Source: an uncultured archaeon | GTDB lineage: Archaea > Altiarchaeota > Altiarchaeia > IMC4 > SCGC-AAA252-I15 | NCBI GenBank assembly: GCA_902384455.1 | Contig: CABMCB010000071.1 | Coordinates: 1 to 59,773, forward strand | Direction: 5' to 3' | DNA length: 59,773 nucleotides | Shown here: one piece after another, positions 38,064-46,720 of the stretch | Layout of the letters: the number at the start of each line of letters is the position of its first letter | Numbering within the stretch: position 1 is the first letter of the stretch | Program-made: the position numbers and the translations under genes | The notes under the pieces: model-generated | Seen by the model: only the letters and a program-made list of their open reading frames with translations | The model's database searches: none | What the model was told of the DNA's origin: nothing

Positions 38064-38067
38064 GGCG

Positions 38068-38097
38068 TATTTAATATGCAGAGGGCCGTTTATATTA
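38068..38097. promoter_or_regulatory. back-to-back TATA boxes of kae1 and endA
   Basis: TATTTAATAT (about 38068-38078) lies about 27 nt before the GTG of endA. On the other strand AATATAAA (about 38088-38095) lies about 28 nt before the ATG of kae1. The two boxes overlap the opposite transcription starts, so firing of one promoter could hinder the other. Confidence 0.55.
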
Positions 38098-38100
38098 CTC

Positions 38101-38625
38101 GTGGCAACGGCGGCGATAGCAGTCGGCATACTATCTGGCACTAAAGTGGTGATAGCGGGAGACGGAGCCGCACTGCTTAAGGAACGCGGATTCGGCGAAA
38201 CAGAAGGCAAAAGAATCGTCTTATCCCTCATAGAAGCAGCATACCTAGCAGACACAGACCGCTTGGACGTAATGGACGGAGACAAAAAAGTTTCCGTCGA
38301 AGACCTCATAAAAACAGGCTCCTCGCACGAAAAAGAATTCCACAACCGATACCTAGTATACAAAGACCTTAGGGAACGAGGCCTACTCGTAAAAAGCGGC
38401 CTCAAATTCGGCACAGACTTCCGCATATACGAACGAGGCACATCAGTCGGAAGCGGCCACTCAACCAAACTCGTCCACGTCGTGCCCGAAGAATACACAT
38501 GCAGCTTCCCCGAAATGGCACGCGCACTCAGGCTCGCAAAAACAGTCAACAAAGAAATGATCTACGCCATAGTAGACGGAGAAAGCGACATAACATACTA
38601 CCTCGTAGACAGACTAAAACTCTAA
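38101..38625 (+). CDS. endA: tRNA-splicing endonuclease EndA
   Basis: 174 aa from the GTG at 38101, chosen because a TATA box lies 27 nt upstream and upstream sequence overlaps the divergent kae1. The N-terminal part ends in FGETEGKRIVLSLIEAAYL. The catalytic domain has YLVYKDLRERGLLVKSGLKFGTDFRIY (Tyr), GHSTKLVHVV (His) and a Lys in ARALRLAKTVNKEMIYAIVD. It cuts bulge-helix-bulge motifs; two intron-containing tRNAs in this window are natural substrates. The size suits the homotetrameric alpha4 type. Confidence 0.93.
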   Translation: MATAAIAVGILSGTKVVIAGDGAALLKERGFGETEGKRIVLSLIEAAYLADTDRLDVMDGDKKVSVEDLIKTGSSHEKEFHNRYLVYKDLRERGLLVKSGLKFGTDFRIYERGTSVGSGHSTKLVHVVPEEYTCSFPEMARALRLAKTVNKEMIYAIVDGESDITYYLVDRLKL

Positions 38626-38628
38626 ACA

Positions 38629-39540
38629 ATGAACCTCGTAGCACTCGGCACAATAGCATTAGACACCGTAGAGACGCCATTCGGCCGCCGCGAAAACATA
38701 CTGGGCGGCTCAGTCACATACTTCAGTTTGGCCGCAAGCTTCTTCACCAAATGCGGCGTAGTCGGGGTTGTAGGCAGAGATTTTCCAAGCGAGCACTTTA
38801 ATGTGCTAAGGCGGCGGGGAATTGATACTGCGGGTGTTGAGTACGCGGACGGAGACACTTTCCGTTGGGAAGGATTTTATGAGTACGACATGAATCAGGC
38901 GCACACCAAGCGCACAGACCTTAATGTTCTGGCGTCGTTTGACCCCAAAATCCCCAAGGAATACAAGAACTGCAAGTACCTGTTTCTCGCCAACACCGAC
39001 CCCGAAATCCAGCTTAAAGTCCTAAACGAAGTGAAGCCGACTTACAGCTTCTGCGACACAATGAACTACTGGATTAACTCCAAAAAAGAAGTTCTCACCG
39101 AAGTCCTCTCTAAAGTCGACATGGCAGTCATAAACGAAGGAGAAGCCCGCCAATACTGCGGCACACCCAACCTCATTAAATGCGGACGCACTCTTTTGGA
39201 CTCAGGCGTCAAAAAAGTCATAATCAAGAAAGGCGAACACGGCGCACTATACTTCTCAGAAGGCGAATTCTTCACCTCCCCCGCATACCCCATAGAAAAC
39301 GTCGTAGACCCCACAGGCGCAGGAGACAGCTTCGCAGGAGGCACAATAGGACACCTCGCTAAACACGGCACACTAACAGACGCAGACATCAAAAAAAGCA
39401 TGATACTAGGCGCAGTAATCGCAAGCTACGTCGTGGAAGGATTCAGCATAGACGCAATCAAAAACAAAACACAAGCCGACATAGAAGGCCGATACCGCGA
39501 GTTCAGGAAAATAGTGGCGTTCGACCATCAAATGCAGTAA
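38629..39540 (+). CDS. PfkB-family carbohydrate or nucleoside kinase
   Basis: 303 aa. The family N-terminal motif GGSVTYFSLAASFFTKCGVVGVVG and the ATP/catalytic motif DPTGAGDSFAGG (Asp base) are clear. The substrate is not evident; the short form and lid resemble archaeal adenosine- or sugar-kinase-like members. It starts 3 nt after endA and is probably co-transcribed with it. Confidence 0.85.
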   Translation: MNLVALGTIALDTVETPFGRRENILGGSVTYFSLAASFFTKCGVVGVVGRDFPSEHFNVLRRRGIDTAGVEYADGDTFRWEGFYEYDMNQAHTKRTDLNVLASFDPKIPKEYKNCKYLFLANTDPEIQLKVLNEVKPTYSFCDTMNYWINSKKEVLTEVLSKVDMAVINEGEARQYCGTPNLIKCGRTLLDSGVKKVIIKKGEHGALYFSEGEFFTSPAYPIENVVDPTGAGDSFAGGTIGHLAKHGTLTDADIKKSMILGAVIASYVVEGFSIDAIKNKTQADIEGRYREFRKIVAFDHQMQ

Positions 39541-39631
39541 GGGCGCCGGTCGTATTTCGTGGCCTTCGCATTCTATAAAGGCCTCTAAAAGAAGGCGGAG
39601 TCGTTTTTATCCCTATTTCTCTCGGTAATTA

Positions 39632-40606
39632 ATGGTGAAAGCGAGGGAGACTACTGTCGGGCGGCGGCGTGCGCAAGAGGTGCCTGCGGATGCTGCTGTT
39701 GCTTCTCCAAGTGTTGGCGTAGATTCGAGGCAGCTTTCTGCTGAGTTGGCGGCTATGGAACGTGAAGTGGGGGCTGCTGTGGATAAGGTTTGGAATCCTG
39801 ACGTGCGTTCGGTTCAGGAACGTCGCAGGGACGTGAGGCAGTTGAGTCCGCCGGTTTCGGATTGGGTGCATGCGTATGCTGCGGGTGGTTTTAAGCCGGA
39901 TTTTCTTGTTCGAAGTGAGGATGTCGGCGGGATTATAACGGCGGCAAGTAGGATACAGCTTGGAAACTGTTCTGTTCAGGAGGGAGTTAAGCCTCTTGAG
40001 GGGTTGCGTGTTTTCGAGCCAAGCAAGGATTTTGCTTTAGATCAAGCAGATATGTTGCCGTACAATCACCTTGTCGACGTGGCAAAGCAGGCGAGAGTCG
40101 AAGAAAGCTCGCTTCAGCGGGCGCTAATTGGGGCATTGGTTTTGCAAGACTATAACAAGACGAAAGGAGTCTCTCCTGACGTCACCCCCGACTTAGTGAG
40201 AGAAACTGGCTTTCACGGTGGGCTTGCCATAACCATTGCTGGCGCTTTGTCCGAAGTAGTATTACTTCCATTAAGCTACCTTACAAACCCACCTAACTTA
40301 CTCTGGGCTATTGGTCTTATCCCGACAATAGGTGGTCTATTCGTCCAAGCTGGTTTAACGGTCTTAAGCTCAGGAATGGAGGCTTCCCCTCGGCTCAATG
40401 AGTTCGTAAGCAACAATCCTGTTGCCAAATTCGCAGTGAGAACTTACTCCAGAATTAGATATGCTTTGATGGGTGAGGAAACGGCTAAGTACACGACCAA
40501 TGAAGGTGGTCTTGCGCGTCAATACTGGCATGGGCAGGCGTGGAAGGACCTTGAAAAAGATAGTCCTCCGACAGCTCCAACCCGCCCCACCGTAGAACGC
40601 TGGTGA
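39632..40606 (+). CDS. hypothetical protein with two membrane helices
   Basis: 324 aa, not recognised. A charged N-terminal 180 residues is followed by two hydrophobic segments (GLAITIAGALSEVVLLPLSYL and LLWAIGLIPTIGGLFVQAGLTVL, about residues 195-245). A soluble tail ends in PTAPTRPTVERW. A TTTTTATCC box about 27 nt before the ATG suggests a leaderless start. It stands alone between the endA-pfkB pair and the TrmB region. Confidence 0.6.
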   Translation: MVKARETTVGRRRAQEVPADAAVASPSVGVDSRQLSAELAAMEREVGAAVDKVWNPDVRSVQERRRDVRQLSPPVSDWVHAYAAGGFKPDFLVRSEDVGGIITAASRIQLGNCSVQEGVKPLEGLRVFEPSKDFALDQADMLPYNHLVDVAKQARVEESSLQRALIGALVLQDYNKTKGVSPDVTPDLVRETGFHGGLAITIAGALSEVVLLPLSYLTNPPNLLWAIGLIPTIGGLFVQAGLTVLSSGMEASPRLNEFVSNNPVAKFAVRTYSRIRYALMGEETAKYTTNEGGLARQYWHGQAWKDLEKDSPPTAPTRPTVERW

Positions 40607-40634
40607 AATACGTTAAAACAGGGACATTCTGAAG

Positions 40635-40985
40635 CTACAAGAGCGACTGGTTCATTACGTCTTCGTCTGTTCTGACTGCGTCGTCGGCTATGTAGTCGCT
40701 TGTGTTTCCGACTCCGTTCGCTTCGTTGACTATGCCTTTGCAGTCGTCTACTGTGTATGTCGCGACTTCCTTGAAAATCCTCACGCACTCTCCCGAAGTA
40801 ATGCCCGTTTCATTAAGCACCTGGAGGCAGTCGGCGCTTCCTCGGTTTCCTCCGTCGTTGACGCACTCTTGGCAACATCGGTTTTCATTGACGGAAAAAG
40901 GAACGACTGTATCATTACTTCCTCTGCTTACGCAGCCGGACGCAAAAAGCACAAACACAATCCCAAGCAAAGCAAGGCGCTTCAT
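40635..40985 (-). CDS. small lipoprotein
   Basis: 116 aa from the ATG at 40985 (MKRLALLGIVFVLFASGC); the frame extends upstream but that would overlap trmB and spoil the signal peptide. ASGC is a lipobox. The mature part is acidic with seven or so cysteines (NRCCQECV, ADCLQ, GECVRIF, DDCKG). Function unknown. It lies 29 nt downstream of the TrmB-type gene and may share its transcript. Confidence 0.65.
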   Translation of the reverse strand: MKRLALLGIVFVLFASGCVSRGSNDTVVPFSVNENRCCQECVNDGGNRGSADCLQVLNETGITSGECVRIFKEVATYTVDDCKGIVNEANGVGNTSDYIADDAVRTDEDVMNQSLL

Positions 40986-41014
40986 GAAATACTCTTTTCC
41001 GCCTGCCATAAAAA

Positions 41015-41758
41015 TCATCTTTCAGCGCTTTTCCACATCAACTTGAAGAATTCGCGGTAGGAGTCTGCTACTTCTTTGCTTACAATCTCCACCGCAAGCA
41101 ATCTCTCAGTGAAAAGGAACGTTATAACGCGGTCTGCGTAAGTGAGGACGTAGGAGTTGGTGGGTGTGGCCATGAATCTCGTTTCCATCAGCTTGAATTC
41201 CGGCGTTTTCTCAAGCACGTTTTTTCTGACGTCTTCGTTGAATATGATTTTGGCTTTAATCCCCCGTTTCTCTCTGAGGCGGTGGAATGACGTGAGCATA
41301 ATATTGAGTTCTTCGTTTACGGGGTCTCCGATTTGGCGGGCGCCGAAGACGAAGTACTCGTCGCCCTTCTTCAATGTCCTAAACAGCCTGTCGTACACTC
41401 CCTTATACCCCTTGTATCCCTCGTGGACTACTGCAGAAACCGGCTCCTTCGCAGACTTCACAAGAGGTTCAAGGCGCGGTATTAAGTCTTCAGCGAGCCT
41501 ACGCTTTTCTTCGGCGAAGGCGAGGAGCTGACCGGGCTCTGCCGCCTGAAACTGCTTGCGGTTCGCCTTAATGACGTGGGTTACTAGGCCTTTCTCCTGT
41601 AGGTTGTTTAGGGCGTAGTAGACGGCTGAGACTCGGATTTTGGTTTCCTTGATTATTTTGCCGCTTGTTGTTGGGCCGAGTTTGAGGAGTGCGAGGTATA
41701 TTTTGGTTTCGTTGGGCGTTAATCCGAACGCTTCGAGGTCGTCAGCTAAGGTCGTCAT
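41015..41758 (-). CDS. TrmB-family transcriptional regulator
   Basis: 247 aa. The TrmB winged helix opens the protein (LEAFGLTPNETKIYLALLKLGPTTSGKIIKETKIRVSAVYYALNNLQEKGLV). The effector part (SAVVHEGYKGYKGVYDRLF..., EYFVFGARQIGDP) is a TrmB PLD-like C-terminal domain. TrmB proteins usually control a neighbouring ABC importer in answer to its substrate. Here the importer genes at 41812-44332 are divergent, with a palindrome between. Confidence 0.9.
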   Translation of the reverse strand: MTTLADDLEAFGLTPNETKIYLALLKLGPTTSGKIIKETKIRVSAVYYALNNLQEKGLVTHVIKANRKQFQAAEPGQLLAFAEEKRRLAEDLIPRLEPLVKSAKEPVSAVVHEGYKGYKGVYDRLFRTLKKGDEYFVFGARQIGDPVNEELNIMLTSFHRLREKRGIKAKIIFNEDVRKNVLEKTPEFKLMETRFMATPTNSYVLTYADRVITFLFTERLLAVEIVSKEVADSYREFFKLMWKSAER

Positions 41759-41763
41759 CTATG

Positions 41764-41787
41764 TTATTCTCCTAATTAGAAGAATAA
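41764..41787. promoter_or_regulatory. palindromic operator between trmB-type gene and ABC importer
   Basis: TTATTCT (41764-41770) is mirrored by AGAATAA (41781-41787), and the centre CTAATTAG (41772-41779) is itself a perfect palindrome. Over 24 positions only the two flanking bases break symmetry. It abuts the CTTATAAT box (about 41790-41798) of the importer and lies 6 nt before the regulator's ATG. It is well placed to repress both directions. Confidence 0.6.
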
Positions 41788-41811
41788 AAACTTATAATGA
41801 ATAATTGAACA

Positions 41812-42858
41812 ATGTTTAACATGGAAAAATCAACCGCGTTAAAAAACAAATACCTCATAGCAGGAGCACTACTCATAGGAATAGCAATCATCCTGTCAAT
41901 TGCCGCAACCACAAACACGCCCCTAACCGGGCACTCAGTTGACGCACCCAAAGAGACGCCAAAAGAAACAACCCAAGTAACAGTCGCATACCTGCCTGTC
42001 GCCCAAGTCCTGCCTCTGTCGCTCGCAATAGAAAAAGGATACTTCACGAAAGCAGGAATAAACGTGACAGCAGTAAGATTCGAGTCGCCAAACCTTCTCA
42101 TGGACGCCATAGTAGCAGGCCGCGCCGACTTCGGAGCTCCGGGAACAGCGTCGGGAATAACCGGCATCGTGGAAAGCAAGAAGCCGGGTGAACTTAAGGT
42201 CTATGAGTTCATCGGCGGAGGAGACGACGTAATAAACGACCTACTTCTTGTCCGCAAAAACAGCACACTCCAATCAATAGCCGACCTAAAGGGGAAGAAT
42301 CTTGGGATACTGCCCGGAATACAATTCCGCACCATAGCCCGTCACATCCTCGCCCAAAACAACCTGACTGCCGACAAAGACGTAGCAATAACTGAAATCG
42401 CTCCTGGTTTGCAGGTTCAGGCGCTTGCGGCAGGGCAAGTGGATGCTTTGCTTACGATTGAACCCATGGGAACGGTCGCCAAGGAAAATGGAATAGGCAA
42501 AGACCTAATCCGCTCGCCGATGGTGACATACATATCCAACCCGTGGTACGGCGCAGTGGGAGTAGTTCGCACGCAATACGCACAGGAAAATCCAGAGACG
42601 ACTAAGAAATTCATTGAAGTGTTAGCCCATGCAACAGACGAAATAAACAGCAACCCCGAGTCATCAAAGCAGTACCTGAAAGGATACGTGTCGCTCTCCG
42701 ACCAGCTGATACAGAAAACGCCTCTTCCAGTCTACAAAATGTACACGGACTTCACCAAAAAAGACGTAGACAGCTACCAGCAATTCCTAGACATATTCAC
42801 AAAGTACGGAGTAATCAACGGCACAGTCAACGCAAACAACCTCATATACAACCCATGA
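41812..42858 (+). CDS. ABC transporter substrate-binding protein (SsuA/TauA/ThiY type)
   Basis: 348 aa. The N-terminal uncleaved-type signal anchor (KYLIAGALLIGIAIILSIAATTN) is followed by the NMT1/SsuA fold: TVAYLPVAQVLPLSLAIEKGYFTKAGINV, then SPNLLMDAIVAGRADFG, and LKGKNLGILPG. Substrates of this family are sulfonates, nitrate or thiamine precursors; which one is not decidable. A second ATG lies at 41821. It overlaps the ATPase gene by 4 nt. Confidence 0.87.
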   Translation: MFNMEKSTALKNKYLIAGALLIGIAIILSIAATTNTPLTGHSVDAPKETPKETTQVTVAYLPVAQVLPLSLAIEKGYFTKAGINVTAVRFESPNLLMDAIVAGRADFGAPGTASGITGIVESKKPGELKVYEFIGGGDDVINDLLLVRKNSTLQSIADLKGKNLGILPGIQFRTIARHILAQNNLTADKDVAITEIAPGLQVQALAAGQVDALLTIEPMGTVAKENGIGKDLIRSPMVTYISNPWYGAVGVVRTQYAQENPETTKKFIEVLAHATDEINSNPESSKQYLKGYVSLSDQLIQKTPLPVYKMYTDFTKKDVDSYQQFLDIFTKYGVINGTVNANNLIYNP

Positions 42859-43595
42859 CGCCCATAACCGCCGCCAAAATACGAAAGCAATACGGCGGAA
42901 AAACAATCATACAAGACGTAACATTCACGGCGAAAAAAGGAAAAACAACCGCAATATTCGGGCCAAACGGAAGCGGAAAAACAACCCTGCTGAACATAAT
43001 AGCCGGCCTAACCCGTCCGGACGGGGGGGCAGTTGACGCGTCCTACAGTCCTTTCACTTGTAGTTACATGTTCCAGAACTATAGGGAGTCATTGCTTCCT
43101 TGGCGCGACAACTGGGGCAACCTGTCTTATCCTCTTGAAATACAGGGGAAAGATAGGCGGGAAATTAGGGAGCGCGTTGAGGAAGCGGACGGGTTTTTCA
43201 GAAAAAGAGTCGACCTGAAGAAATACCCGTATGAACTGTCCGGGGGGCAGCAGCAGCTTCTTGCGTTCATGCGCACACTCATAACCAAGCCCACGTTGCT
43301 TTTGCTTGACGAGCCGTTTTCCGCCTTAGACTACGAAGTCAACCTTTGGCTGCGCGTGAAACTCCAAGAGTACCAGCAGAAGGCGGGCGCTACGATAATT
43401 GCGGTAACCCATGACGTAGACGAAGCAGTTCACATAGCAGACGAAATAATAGTGCTATCCAAAAACCCGACGCATGTGGCGGGAACAATCCGAAACAAAA
43501 TATCCCGCCCCAGAGACGCAATCACACTAACCTCACAAAAATTCATCAAGACAAGAAAGGACGTCCTTGAATTATTCGCGAGAGAAACACAATGA
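42855..43595 (+). CDS. ABC transporter ATPase (SsuB/TauB type)
   Basis: 246 aa. Walker A GPNGSGKTT, Q-loop in SYMFQNYRESLLPW, signature YELSGGQQQL, Walker B LLLLDEPFSALD, H-loop VTHDVDEA. It powers the importer encoded with the genes on either side. Start and stop codons overlap both neighbours (ATGA), so the three genes are coupled. Confidence 0.93.
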   Translation: MTPITAAKIRKQYGGKTIIQDVTFTAKKGKTTAIFGPNGSGKTTLLNIIAGLTRPDGGAVDASYSPFTCSYMFQNYRESLLPWRDNWGNLSYPLEIQGKDRREIRERVEEADGFFRKRVDLKKYPYELSGGQQQLLAFMRTLITKPTLLLLDEPFSALDYEVNLWLRVKLQEYQQKAGATIIAVTHDVDEAVHIADEIIVLSKNPTHVAGTIRNKISRPRDAITLTSQKFIKTRKDVLELFARETQ

Positions 43596-44332
43596 AACAA
43601 ATCATAGGGGGCGTCCTCATAATCCTAATTGCGTGGTCGCTCACAAGCCACTACAGACTAATAGACCCCTTTTTCCTACCTCCTCCAACTGAAACAATAA
43701 AAGAACTAATCAACCTGGCAACATCAGGAACAATAATGCCAGACGTAGCATCCACGCTCACAAAAACCCTGACGGCATTCCTAATCGCCGCGTTAGTAGG
43801 CATACCCGCCGGCCTACTAATTGGCAATTGCGAACGCATATACCGCACCCTAGACTTCCCAATAGACTTCTTCAGGTCAACGCCACCCACAGCACTATTC
43901 CCCCTATTCCTACTTGCCTTCGGAATAAGCGACGCACCCAAAATAGCGGCCGCAGCCTTCGGCGGGTTGCTGATAATAACATTCAACACCGCCTACGGCG
44001 TAATCAACGCAAACAAAGCGAGGATAAAGGCGGCCAAGCTCATGGGCGCTTCAGGCATCAAAATTTTCACTTCGATACTTTTGTGGGAAACGCTCCCGCA
44101 AACTATAGTGGGATTGAGGAGCGCAATAAGCCTGTCTCTCATAGTCATCATTGTCACTGAAATGTTCATAGGAACACAACACGGATTAGGGCGCCGGATA
44201 ATAGACAGCCAAATAACATACAATACGGCGGCGCTTTACGCAACAATACTTGCGACTGGAATACTGGGGTACCTGCTGAATCAAATATTGCGCCAAGTCG
44301 AAAGGAGATTCGCGTATTGGACGGTGAAATAA
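43592..44332 (+). CDS. ABC transporter permease (SsuC/TauC type)
   Basis: 246 aa, six membrane segments. The EAA loop reads ARIKAAKLMGASGIKIFTSILLWETLP, followed by GLRSAISLSLIVIIVTEMF. It starts with a signal-anchor-like helix. It completes the importer with the two upstream genes. Its 3' end faces the beta-helix gene with 5 nt between. Confidence 0.92.
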   Translation: MKQIIGGVLIILIAWSLTSHYRLIDPFFLPPPTETIKELINLATSGTIMPDVASTLTKTLTAFLIAALVGIPAGLLIGNCERIYRTLDFPIDFFRSTPPTALFPLFLLAFGISDAPKIAAAAFGGLLIITFNTAYGVINANKARIKAAKLMGASGIKIFTSILLWETLPQTIVGLRSAISLSLIVIIVTEMFIGTQHGLGRRIIDSQITYNTAALYATILATGILGYLLNQILRQVERRFAYWTVK

Positions 44333-44337
44333 AATAC

Positions 44338-45210
44338 TCAGGCGAATTGAATCGGTACGTCAATGAGATTCCATCCAGTGTAAAGTGTCTTAAAGTATTC
44401 GCTTCCGCTGCTGCTGTTGCACGCAAAAGTGCATCCGGTTGATTCTCCGGTGTCGGTCCAAGTTGAAACTAAGTCGCATCTGTTGTTGTCGCCTGTGTTG
44501 CTGTCGTCGTCTGATATGTCAAGCCAGGTGAACGACGCCCTGTTGTTGTAGCAGAACCTGTTGTCGTTTAAGGTGTTTCCGGCAGACGCGGCGTTGCTGA
44601 ACGCCATCCCATGATACATGTTGTAGTTGGCTCTGTTCCTCGAAACCGAGTTGCCTACCGACTGCCCCCCCAGCAGAGAATAAATGAATATCCCATAGTT
44701 ATTGTAGTCCGCAGTGTTGTTTATCAACTGATTGTACGACGAATCCCTCAAGTAAATCCCGTAGTTGGTGTTATTGTCGAATCTGCAGTTGATCACCGAA
44801 GAATTCTCAACCCCCAAAAAACCCACTCCATAAAAAAACCCATGAACAACGCAATTCATAATAGTCACATTGTTAGCCGCAATAACCATTATCCCGTAAT
44901 TTGGGCCACCGTTCAAAACGTTATTCTGGCAATCAAAAAACAAATTACTGAAACCAAACGGCCAGCTTATGCACGTGCCAGAATAGTTGTTAACCGGCAC
45001 AGTACCAGCGTACCTGACGCCCCTCCCGCAGGGGCCAGTATCCCCCAAGGCCATGGAACAGTCCACACAAGCGTCAGTTGCGTTTCCCCCAAGCGTAGTC
45101 AAACCGTTTCCGCATATGCAGACGCCCGACCCCGCAGAAGAATACGCTCCCACAAAGCCGGAAGCTGAAATGAGCAGAAGCAAAGCCGAAAAAATAACCC
45201 AACCTTTCAT
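44338..45210 (-). CDS. secreted parallel beta-helix protein ending in a WNLI tail
   Basis: 290 aa. Signal peptide MKGWVIFSALLLLISASGFVGA, a Cys-rich entry section, then repeated right-handed beta-helix rungs of the NosD type (NNYGIFIYS, NYGIYLRDSSYNQLINNT). The last 12 residues are GWNLIDVPIQFA. The C-terminal third aligns with the partial protein at 59308-59773 (TWLDIS..NTGDNN, LYTGWNLI). Probably a surface carbohydrate-binding or structural protein; enzymatic residues cannot be assigned. Confidence 0.75.
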   Translation of the reverse strand: MKGWVIFSALLLLISASGFVGAYSSAGSGVCICGNGLTTLGGNATDACVDCSMALGDTGPCGRGVRYAGTVPVNNYSGTCISWPFGFSNLFFDCQNNVLNGGPNYGIMVIAANNVTIMNCVVHGFFYGVGFLGVENSSVINCRFDNNTNYGIYLRDSSYNQLINNTADYNNYGIFIYSLLGGQSVGNSVSRNRANYNMYHGMAFSNAASAGNTLNDNRFCYNNRASFTWLDISDDDSNTGDNNRCDLVSTWTDTGESTGCTFACNSSSGSEYFKTLYTGWNLIDVPIQFA

Positions 45211-45270
45211 AAACTCCCCCGAAAATACTTAAGAGTGCAAATAAAAATGCAGCAACAAACCCGTTCCCGC

Positions 45271-46263
45271 ATGAAAACATATCTTGTGCCCGCAGTAATC
45301 GCATTAACTCTTCTTTCCGCAGGATGCCAAAATGCCACACAAACGCCAGATAACAACGAAACTATCCCCTACGCAATTCTCTCGACTCAACCGTACAACA
45401 ACAGCCTATGCGGAGGAACAGGATTCCACTACGAAGAGGGCGGAGTAAAAACTGGGTTAAGGCTTATCATTAAAGACGCAGAAACCCAAGAAAACTTCAC
45501 TGGGCGGGCGAAAGTAACTTTATCGGACTCGTCCCAAGGAAGCATCTTCGCGGGAGAATCCTACTCATGCGACGAAGGGTTGCGTCCCCAAAGTGAAGTG
45601 CTGTCAGTATACGCGCAAGGTTACTCTCCTGCAGTATTTGCGTTCCCAATTACTGAAAACCAGCTTGCGGACGTGGAAGTGAGCCTGCAAAAAAGCTGCA
45701 CGCAAGGACTAACTTGCCTTAAGGACACGGAAGAAAGCATGCGTCTTGAACTCGCAGGGAACAAAACTGAAGCCCAAATAGCACGCGAAAACACAAAGCA
45801 ATACTTCGAAAACATCCTGCTGGAAAACTTCGGCATAAACCCCGCGGAAATCCAACTTACCTGCGCGGAATGCGACATGGGACGCGGAGGATACATCAAA
45901 GCAGCAGGCACAATCGGAAACGCCACATTCACCCTATACCGCAGAACCGGCTGGTGCAGAACAGGAGGAGGAGACTGCGGAAACACAATCTGCCTGACCA
46001 CCAACTCAGACGAACTAATACAAAAAGCAGAAAACAAAATCTGCCCCAACATATACTCCCTAAACCAAACCGAAGTCAACACTGAAGAAGGCGTATACAC
46101 AGTAGTACCAGTATCAGACACGACAAACCAGACCCGCGTAAACTGCCTCACAGGAGCATACACAACAACAAACGGCGACACAAAAACACTCGCACTAATC
46201 CAAGAAGCCAACAGATACAACAGCGCCGTAAAACCCCTAACAGCAAACTGCATAGAACAATGA
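45271..46263 (+). CDS. cysteine-rich secreted lipoprotein
   Basis: 330 aa from the ATG at 45271 (MKTYLVPAVIALTLLSAGC), giving the best signal peptide; two upstream in-frame ATGs exist. LSAGC is a lipobox. The mature protein has a beta-rich first half (GLRLIIKDAETQENFTGRAKVTLSD, which resembles a carboxypeptidase-regulatory-like fold) and a Cys-rich second half. Not otherwise recognised. The rlmH ATG overlaps its stop codon, so the two are coupled. Confidence 0.65.
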   Translation: MKTYLVPAVIALTLLSAGCQNATQTPDNNETIPYAILSTQPYNNSLCGGTGFHYEEGGVKTGLRLIIKDAETQENFTGRAKVTLSDSSQGSIFAGESYSCDEGLRPQSEVLSVYAQGYSPAVFAFPITENQLADVEVSLQKSCTQGLTCLKDTEESMRLELAGNKTEAQIARENTKQYFENILLENFGINPAEIQLTCAECDMGRGGYIKAAGTIGNATFTLYRRTGWCRTGGGDCGNTICLTTNSDELIQKAENKICPNIYSLNQTEVNTEEGVYTVVPVSDTTNQTRVNCLTGAYTTTNGDTKTLALIQEANRYNSAVKPLTANCIEQ

Positions 46264-46700
46264 TAAAAATAATAGCCGTAGGCCGACTCAAAGAACCCCA
46301 CTACCAACAGGCGGAGGCCGAATACTATAAGCGGCTTAGGAAGATTGAAGTTTTGGAAATCAAAGAATCTTCAGACAAAAACCCGGAAGTCGCCATAAAA
46401 AAGGAGGCCCGGGAAATCCAAAGTAAAATAAGCGCATCAAGCGACCAGCAAATTATTGCCCTCGAAGCAAGCGGAAAACAAGTGTCTTCCGAAGAATTCG
46501 CCAAACTAATCGCGAAAAAACAAGACACCACCTTCCTAATAGGCGGACCATACGGCCACACACAAGACACGCTCAAAAAAGCCGACTACGTCTTAAGCTT
46601 ATCTCAAATGACTTTTCCTCACCAACTGGCTAGAGTAATCCTCGCAGAGCAAATATACCGGGCACACACAATACAGGCGGGAAAAGAATACCACAAGTAA
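46260..46700 (+). CDS. rlmH: 23S rRNA pseudouridine-1915 N3-methyltransferase RlmH
   Basis: 146 aa, SPOUT fold. MIKIIAVGRLKEPHYQQAEAEY opens the protein, LIGGPYGH is the knotted SAM-binding loop, and LSLSQMTFPHQLARVILAEQIYRAHTIQAGKEYHK is the classic C-terminus. It methylates the pseudouridine in helix 69 of 23S rRNA. It follows the lipoprotein gene with overlapping stop/start. Confidence 0.95.
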   Translation: MIKIIAVGRLKEPHYQQAEAEYYKRLRKIEVLEIKESSDKNPEVAIKKEAREIQSKISASSDQQIIALEASGKQVSSEEFAKLIAKKQDTTFLIGGPYGHTQDTLKKADYVLSLSQMTFPHQLARVILAEQIYRAHTIQAGKEYHK

Positions 46701-46720
46701 AACCGAGCTAGTGCCTACAC

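Noticed and set aside
38064..38552. 163-codon upstream extension of the kae1 frame
   Set aside because: It runs antisense through endA, has no family similarity, and kae1 has a good ATG and TATA box at 38063.
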